Of a DNA stretch of 24,853 nucleotides, positions 20,321-24,853 are shown piece after piece; position 1 is the first letter of the stretch; each line of letters starts with the position of its first letter. A model generated the notes under the pieces. It saw only the letters and a program-made list of their open reading frames with translations. It made no database searches and was not told the origin of the DNA. This stretch comes from Chlorobium sp. (GTDB lineage: Bacteria; Bacteroidota; Chlorobiia; Chlorobiales; Chlorobiaceae), in assembly GCA_028280025.1 (NCBI GenBank), contig JANQMO010000014.1, forward strand, positions 1 through 24,853. Reading direction: 5' to 3'. A program made the translations under genes and the position numbers.

Positions 20321-21748
20321 CTAACCGTCAAGCTTCTTTTTGAGAATCTCGTTCACAACCGATGGATTTGCCTTGCCTTTCATGGCCTTCATACACTGAC
20401 CGACAAAAAAACCGAAAATCCTCGTCTTTCCGCTCCTGTACTGTTCAACCTGACCCGGGTTGTCTTCAATCACCTTCATGACGACCCGCTCAAGTTCTTC
20501 TGTATCGGATACCTGCGCGAGCCCTTCGTTTTCAACAATTGCCCCTGCATCATCACCAGTCTCCAGCATACGCTCGAAAACCTGTTTGGCAATTGTGTTG
20601 CTGATCGTACCTGCTTTTATCAGCCCGATAAGCTCTCCAAGCTTTTGGGGCAGCACAGGAAACGTCGCAACAGCCATGCTCTTTTCCTTCAGTGTCCGCA
20701 ACACCTCGCCCATCACCCAGTTTGAGGCGGCTTTTGCATCTCCGCAGGAGCGCAGAACCTCCTCAAAATAATCTGCAACCTCCTTTTCAGCAGTCAGCAC
20801 CCCTGCATCGTACCCGGGAATACCGAACTCATGGACAAAGCGTCCGGCACGAGCCTCCGGAAATTCCGGCAGCTCCCGCTCGAGCCGTTCGAGCATATCG
20901 TCATCAATATGCACAGGAACAAGGTCCGGATCAGGAAAGTAACGGTAATCATGAGCGAACTCCTTGCCTCTCATCGAGCGGGTTTCCTGTTTGTCGGCAT
21001 CCCAGAGGCGGGTTTCCTGCACAATCGTCCCTCCGCTTTCCAGTACGTCAATGTGGCGCCGGGCTTCGAACTCTATTGCCTTTTCGACACTTTTGAACGA
21101 GTTCATATTTTTGATCTCTGTCCGTGTACCGTATTCTTCAGCACCGTGCAAACGAACCGAAACATTAGCGTCGCAGCGAAGGCTGCCTTCCTCCATATTG
21201 CCGTCCGAAATACCGAGATATTTGACAATCTGACGCAGCTTCTGAAGATAGGCCGAAGCTTCTGCGGCAGAACGAATATCGGGGTAGCTGACGATCTCGA
21301 GCAGCGGCACGCCGCACCGGTTCACGTCGATAAAGGTATCGTCCCCGATATCGTGGATGGATTTTCCTGCATCCTCCTCGACATGAATGCGAATCAGCCT
21401 GACATCCCTCCTTCCCTCACCTGTATCGATATGGATGATGCCTTCGGAACACACCGGCTCTTCGTACTGGGAAATCTGGTAGCCTTTGGGAAGGTCCGGG
21501 TAGAAGTAATTCTTTCTTGCAAGAAGCGACAGGCGGGCGATCGTACAGTCGGTTGCAAGCCCGAGCTTGATGGCGTCTTCAATGACGCGGCGGTTCAGCA
21601 CGGGAAGTGCCCCGGGAAGAGCGAGGCATACAGGGCAAATGTTGGTATTTGCAGGTTTGCCGAACTCGGTAGAACAGCCGCAAAACGCCTTGCTGCTGGT
21701 ATTCAACTGACAATGGACTTCGAGTCCGACAACTAATTCATATTCCAT
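20321..21748 (-). CDS. gatB: Asp/Glu-tRNA amidotransferase subunit B
   Basis: GatB is the kinase/tRNA-binding subunit of GatCAB, which converts misacylated Glu-tRNA(Gln) or Asp-tRNA(Asn) to the correct amide form. The 475-residue product begins MEYELVVGLEVHCQLNTSSK. It has the zinc-binding cysteines CGC (23, 25) and CPVC (38, 41), then LARKNYFYPDLPKGYQISQY, RIHVEEDAGKS and GSLRCDANVSVR. The carboxyl part has the YqeY-like helical tail (ANPSVVNEILKKKLDG). Length is normal. The start is ATG at 21748. gatA and gatC are not adjacent, so the complex is encoded at separate sites. Confidence 0.97.
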   Translation of the reverse strand: MEYELVVGLEVHCQLNTSSKAFCGCSTEFGKPANTNICPVCLALPGALPVLNRRVIEDAIKLGLATDCTIARLSLLARKNYFYPDLPKGYQISQYEEPVCSEGIIHIDTGEGRRDVRLIRIHVEEDAGKSIHDIGDDTFIDVNRCGVPLLEIVSYPDIRSAAEASAYLQKLRQIVKYLGISDGNMEEGSLRCDANVSVRLHGAEEYGTRTEIKNMNSFKSVEKAIEFEARRHIDVLESGGTIVQETRLWDADKQETRSMRGKEFAHDYRYFPDPDLVPVHIDDDMLERLERELPEFPEARAGRFVHEFGIPGYDAGVLTAEKEVADYFEEVLRSCGDAKAASNWVMGEVLRTLKEKSMAVATFPVLPQKLGELIGLIKAGTISNTIAKQVFERMLETGDDAGAIVENEGLAQVSDTEELERVVMKVIEDNPGQVEQYRSGKTRIFGFFVGQCMKAMKGKANPSVVNEILKKKLDG

Positions 21749-21808
21749 ATCCGGAACGTTTGATACGATCGAAAAAAACGCGGTACAGCAGCAAGACGAT
21801 CAGTCATG

Positions 21809-22345
21809 CTAATTCGGTTTGAAAGAAAACTTCTGGCCGCCTATGGATGCTTCTGCCATCAGACCGCTTTTAGGCAGCGCAAAGACAGCGACACCATCCG
21901 AATAATCGCTGTTTGTTGCAGCTCCCGATGTTGCAACAATAGCGCTCGCATGCGCATTGAGTTCATAATTTCCTTTTTTGAAATCCTCCAGATCGGCCTG
22001 GGTACGGAAAAAAATGATCTCTGCAAACGACTGGCCTCCAATCTGGGGCCCGACATTGATCTGGGTAATCGACGAGCGACCGATCAGGCGGCCCTGCTCA
22101 TAGACATAACCACTCCCGCGTGCGCCTCCAAGCAGAATGATCCCTCCTTTGTACACATCGGGAAAGACGGCATAACCATACGCTTCATCGAAAAAAACCT
22201 GCAGGCCCGGATCCGCTTTCTGAAAAAGACGGACCGTCTGACGGGCATGTTCTTCCTTGCGGGGGTCCCATCCTGCATATGCCGTAGTGACAACCATCAC
22301 AAAGAGTGCCGCAAGGAGACTGAATACTTTCCATTTCATGTTCAT
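21809..22345 (-). CDS. Secreted SYLF-domain (YSC84-like) protein
   Basis: Protein of the SYLF/YSC84 family, whose members bind lipids; the bacterial role is unknown. The 178-residue product has a signal peptide (MNMKWKVFSLLAALFVMVVT, then TAYA with likely cleavage before GWDP near residue 25). A conserved SYLF core follows: YGYAVFPDVYKGGIILLGGA at 56-75, then GSGYVYEQGRLIGRSSITQI and GPQIGGQSFAEIIFF. The alternative start two codons later gives nearly the same protein. Its own promoter should lie in the 113-bp spacer after clpB; it does not look coupled to its neighbours. Confidence 0.85.
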   Translation of the reverse strand: MNMKWKVFSLLAALFVMVVTTAYAGWDPRKEEHARQTVRLFQKADPGLQVFFDEAYGYAVFPDVYKGGIILLGGARGSGYVYEQGRLIGRSSITQINVGPQIGGQSFAEIIFFRTQADLEDFKKGNYELNAHASAIVATSGAATNSDYSDGVAVFALPKSGLMAEASIGGQKFSFKPN

Positions 22346-22458
22346 AGTGACGCTGGTTTTTGTTGCTGAAATTAAATGAAACCACCTGTGACATCCAACA
22401 CATTTACGGGAAATACAGACCGCTCAAGTCAGGATAATATACATTCTACATCTGCGCC

Positions 22459-23778
22459 TCACGGGTTCGACAGCTCTCTTTTCAGTGCCTCACGCTCGAT
22501 CTCAAGTCTGCGGATCTCACGATTCACCCTGTCGAGTTCTTCGGGGTCGCTGTCCATCTCGAGCCGGCGCCTCGATGAAGCTTCATCGATAAGATCGATT
22601 GCCTTGTCAGGCAGAAAACGTTCGGAAATGTAGCGGTCGGAAAGTTCCGCAGCAGCAATGATCGCCGAATCCATTATCCGGACACCATGGTGAATCTCGT
22701 ACTTCTCCTTGAGACCCCGCAGAATCGAAATGGTATCCTCTACGCTGGGCTGATCGACCAGTACCGTCTGGAAACGGCGCTCAAGAGCTGCATCCTTCTC
22801 GATATGCTTCCGGTATTCATCAAGAGTTGTCGCACCGATACAGCGGAGTTCCCCGCGCGCAAGAGCCGGCTTGAGGATATTTGCCGCATCAACCGCCCCT
22901 TCAGCCGAACCGGCACCAACAAGAAGATGCAGTTCATCAATAAAAAGAACGATCTCTCCGTTGGCATCCTGTACCTCCTTGATGACCGCCTTGAGCCGGT
23001 CCTCGAACTCACCGCGGAACTTCGCCCCCGCAACAAGCTGGGCGATATCGAGCGCCGCTATCTGCTTGCTCCTGAGGTTCTCAGGAACATCGCCCGCAAC
23101 AATGCGCTGCGCGATACCCTCGGCAATTGCCGTTTTGCCGACTCCGGGATCGCCGATCAGAACCGGATTGTTTTTTGTTCTCCTGCTGAGAATCTGAAGC
23201 ACCCTCCGGATTTCCTCGTCACGACCGATAACAGGATCGAGTTTTCCCTTACGCACAAGGTCGTTGAGGTTACGAGAATATTTTTTCAGCGAATTGTAAG
23301 TCTCTTCGGCGGTCTGGCTGGTCACGCGCTGTGATCCGCGAATACCTGCCATCACCTTGAGTATGCTGTCACGGGTCAACCCCGCATCTTTCATGAGCGG
23401 TGAAACGCTCACACCAGCCTCGCTCAGTGCAAGGAAGAGGTGTTCCGAACTGATATAGTCGTCTTTCAGCTTTTCAGCCTCTTTCAGGGCAAGATCGAAG
23501 ACCTTTCCAAGCTCCTGGGAAACATACTGGCCGCTTGCCGAGGCACCGGTAACCTTTGGCGTACGTTCGAGCTCCCGGTCAAGAACCGCAAGCAGATTCC
23601 CGATAGTAACCTCGAGTTTATGCGCTATCTGGTAACCGATACTTTCGCTGTCGGTCAGCATTGCAAAAAGCAGGTGAGCCGGCTCGATCTGCTGGTGCTG
23701 TCGGCTTCCAGCAAGCGTGGCCGCCGATTGCAGGGCTTCCTGGGCTTTGACGGTGAATTTATTTGGATCGAACTGCAT
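22459..23778 (-). CDS. clpB: ClpB, N-terminal half only (N domain + first AAA+ ATPase)
   Basis: Amino-terminal half of the ClpB disaggregase, which with DnaK rescues aggregated proteins. The 439-residue product has the Clp N domain (1-145; MQFDPNKFTVKAQEALQSAA) and the first AAA+ domain. Walker A GDPGVGKT is at 209-216, pore loop GAKFRGEFE at 251-259 (Phe where E. coli has Tyr), Walker B VLFIDE at 277-282, and the arginine-finger region ALERRFQ at 331-337. It stops after REALKRELSNP, at the first turn of the coiled-coil M domain; full ClpB is about 860 residues. No frame downstream continues the protein, so this is not a simple frameshift. I recall, without checking, that Chlorobaculum tepidum has two clpB entries of about 440 residues each, which fits a split gene. 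Confidence 0.88.
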   Translation of the reverse strand: MQFDPNKFTVKAQEALQSAATLAGSRQHQQIEPAHLLFAMLTDSESIGYQIAHKLEVTIGNLLAVLDRELERTPKVTGASASGQYVSQELGKVFDLALKEAEKLKDDYISSEHLFLALSEAGVSVSPLMKDAGLTRDSILKVMAGIRGSQRVTSQTAEETYNSLKKYSRNLNDLVRKGKLDPVIGRDEEIRRVLQILSRRTKNNPVLIGDPGVGKTAIAEGIAQRIVAGDVPENLRSKQIAALDIAQLVAGAKFRGEFEDRLKAVIKEVQDANGEIVLFIDELHLLVGAGSAEGAVDAANILKPALARGELRCIGATTLDEYRKHIEKDAALERRFQTVLVDQPSVEDTISILRGLKEKYEIHHGVRIMDSAIIAAAELSDRYISERFLPDKAIDLIDEASSRRRLEMDSDPEELDRVNREIRRLEIEREALKRELSNP

Positions 23779-23826
23779 AGTGTATATTTATCTTCAAAAG
23801 AATAAGAAACAACTCACTTTCCGCTT

Positions 23827-24853
23827 ATGTATAACAATGGTAAGACAAAAAAAGTTAAAGTTGCAACATGGAGCGCGCTGGAAGAAAAAAAGCCCTGCTA
23901 CGCCCTTGTTGCCGATGTCGATCTTGTAATTATCCGTTACGGGAACGACGTCTCGGTACTCTACGGAAGATGCCACCACAGGGGGGCGCTGATGGCAGAC
24001 GGCACAGTCACCGGGCAAAACCTTTTGTGCGGTATTCACGGATGGGACTACCGCTATGATACCGGCGTAAGCGAATATAACAACGACGAATCGCTGAAAA
24101 AATTTTCCGCATGGATCGACGTCAAAAACGATGCCGTGTATGTCGACGAAGATGAAATTGCACGCTGGGCACAGGAGCATCCCCAGCCATGGAACAGAGA
24201 ATCCTACCAGGGATTGTATGCAGACAGCAGCAAAGCCCCGGAGGAACCATTCAACAGTCACATCCATTCTCTTGCCGCCGCTGATCCCGGGTCATTCGAT
24301 CCCCACGGAGCGGTCTCCGCCATGGGAGTACCATTGACAGAACTGCCGAAATGGTCGGATATCCAGCTTCTTACGGCCCAGCTTTCAAGACCCCCTCTCT
24401 TCGACGATGCCCCGGTCGGGACAAGTCTCGTCGTAGGAGCCAACGCAAAAAAACCGCTGGAACTTTCCATACCGATCATAGTCAGCGACATGAGCTTCGG
24501 CGCTCTCGGCAGAGAAACAAAAATAGCGCTCGCCAAGGGTGCGGAACGTGCCGGAACCGGCATCTGTTCCGGAGAGGGCGGTATGCTCGAAGCCGAGCGC
24601 GCTGAAAACACAAGATATTTCTATGAGCTCGCTCCAGGAGAATTCGGCTGGGACATCGAGCAGGTAAAGCGGTGCCAGGCCTTTCATTTCAAGGCCGGAC
24701 AGGCAGCCAAGACCGGTGTTGGAGGCATGCTGCCGGGAGACAAGGTAAGTGACGAGATTGCGGCCGTCAGGGGTGTTGACCCTGGGACAGACGCCATCTC
24801 GCCATCCCGATTTCAGAAGCTTGCAGCACCGGAAGATTTTTCACAGGTGGCCG
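23827..24853 (+). CDS. Rieske / glutamate-synthase-like FMN domain fusion, 5' part
   Basis: Probable redox enzyme joining a Rieske-type [2Fe-2S] domain to a glutamate-synthase-like FMN barrel; the substrate is unknown. The frame is open from ATG at 23827 to the right edge (342 codons). The Rieske domain (about 5-110) has both ligand pairs: CHHRG with C49 and H51, and CGIHGW with C68 and H71. The barrel begins near 195, with PIIVSDMSFGALGRE, GTGICSGEGGM and KAGQAAKTGVGGMLPGDKVS, as in the FMN-binding domain of glutamate synthases. The glutaminase domain is absent. Any 3Fe-4S cysteines would lie outside the window. It is divergent from clpB, with only 48 bp between the start codons and no good ribosome-binding site. 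Confidence 0.82.
   Translation, partial: MYNNGKTKKVKVATWSALEEKKPCYALVADVDLVIIRYGNDVSVLYGRCHHRGALMADGTVTGQNLLCGIHGWDYRYDTGVSEYNNDESLKKFSAWIDVKNDAVYVDEDEIARWAQEHPQPWNRESYQGLYADSSKAPEEPFNSHIHSLAAADPGSFDPHGAVSAMGVPLTELPKWSDIQLLTAQLSRPPLFDDAPVGTSLVVGANAKKPLELSIPIIVSDMSFGALGRETKIALAKGAERAGTGICSGEGGMLEAERAENTRYFYELAPGEFGWDIEQVKRCQAFHFKAGQAAKTGVGGMLPGDKVSDEIAAVRGVDPGTDAISPSRFQKLAAPEDFSQVA

Noticed and set aside
22370..22458. Frameshifted remainder of ClpB after its stop
   Set aside because: All three minus frames reach stops quickly and none resembles the M domain or second ATPase.
23794..24267. 157-codon minus-strand frame opposite the Rieske gene
   Set aside because: The plus-strand frame carries complete Rieske ligands and FMN-domain motifs; the minus frame has none.

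Overview
The window looks like a chromosomal stretch of a green sulfur bacterium (Chlorobiota, Chlorobium/Prosthecochloris type). This comes from recognising the protein sequences (704-residue EF-G, 393-residue EF-Tu, half-length ClpB) and from the tuf-rpsJ junction; no alignment was run. Nearly every gene is on the minus strand, so transcription runs from high to low coordinates. Only xseB and the gene at the right edge are on the plus strand.

Layout in minus-strand reading order. (1) 23778-22459: a half-length ClpB (N domain plus first ATPase only), divergent from a plus-strand Rieske/glutamate-synthase-like fusion that runs off the right edge (23827-24853). (2) A secreted SYLF-domain protein, then gatB, convergent with xseB. 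(3) 19570-20060: a 491-bp spacer with no gene, crowded with small repeats: tandem arrays of 7-bp period, three GGGGC-type palindromic elements, an 11-bp inverted repeat and a 14-bp direct repeat. (4) obgE and an N-acetylglutamate-synthase-like acetyltransferase joined by an ATGA overlap, then ptsH (HPr) behind a heptamer array and a perfect 8-bp x4 repeat. (5) 17281-17668: a spacer holding a 100-bp imperfect palindrome that folds best as minus-strand RNA. (6) A five-gene surface-polysaccharide operon (GT4, GT2, Wzx-like flippase, YfhO-like membrane protein, GT4) with overlapping start/stop codons, ending in an intrinsic terminator. (7) The str operon rpsL-rpsG-fusA-tuf, ending in a strong intrinsic terminator. 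(8) The S10 operon rpsJ-rplC-rplD-rplW-rplB-rpsS-rplV-rpsC-rplP-rpmC-rpsQ-rplN, leaving the window inside rplN.

The core is translation: ribosomal proteins, both GTPase elongation factors, the amidotransferase GatB and the ribosome-assembly GTPase Obg. The polysaccharide operon between ptsH and the str operon is the main accessory block. Its genes suggest assembly of a lipid-linked oligosaccharide in the cytoplasm, flipping, and further decoration at the membrane.

No clear new multi-gene defence or mobile system is visible. The items most worth following are the 100-bp structured palindrome, the heptad-period repeat arrays whose core differs from site to site, the solitary ClpB half, the Rieske-FMN fusion, and the terminator between tuf and rpsJ.
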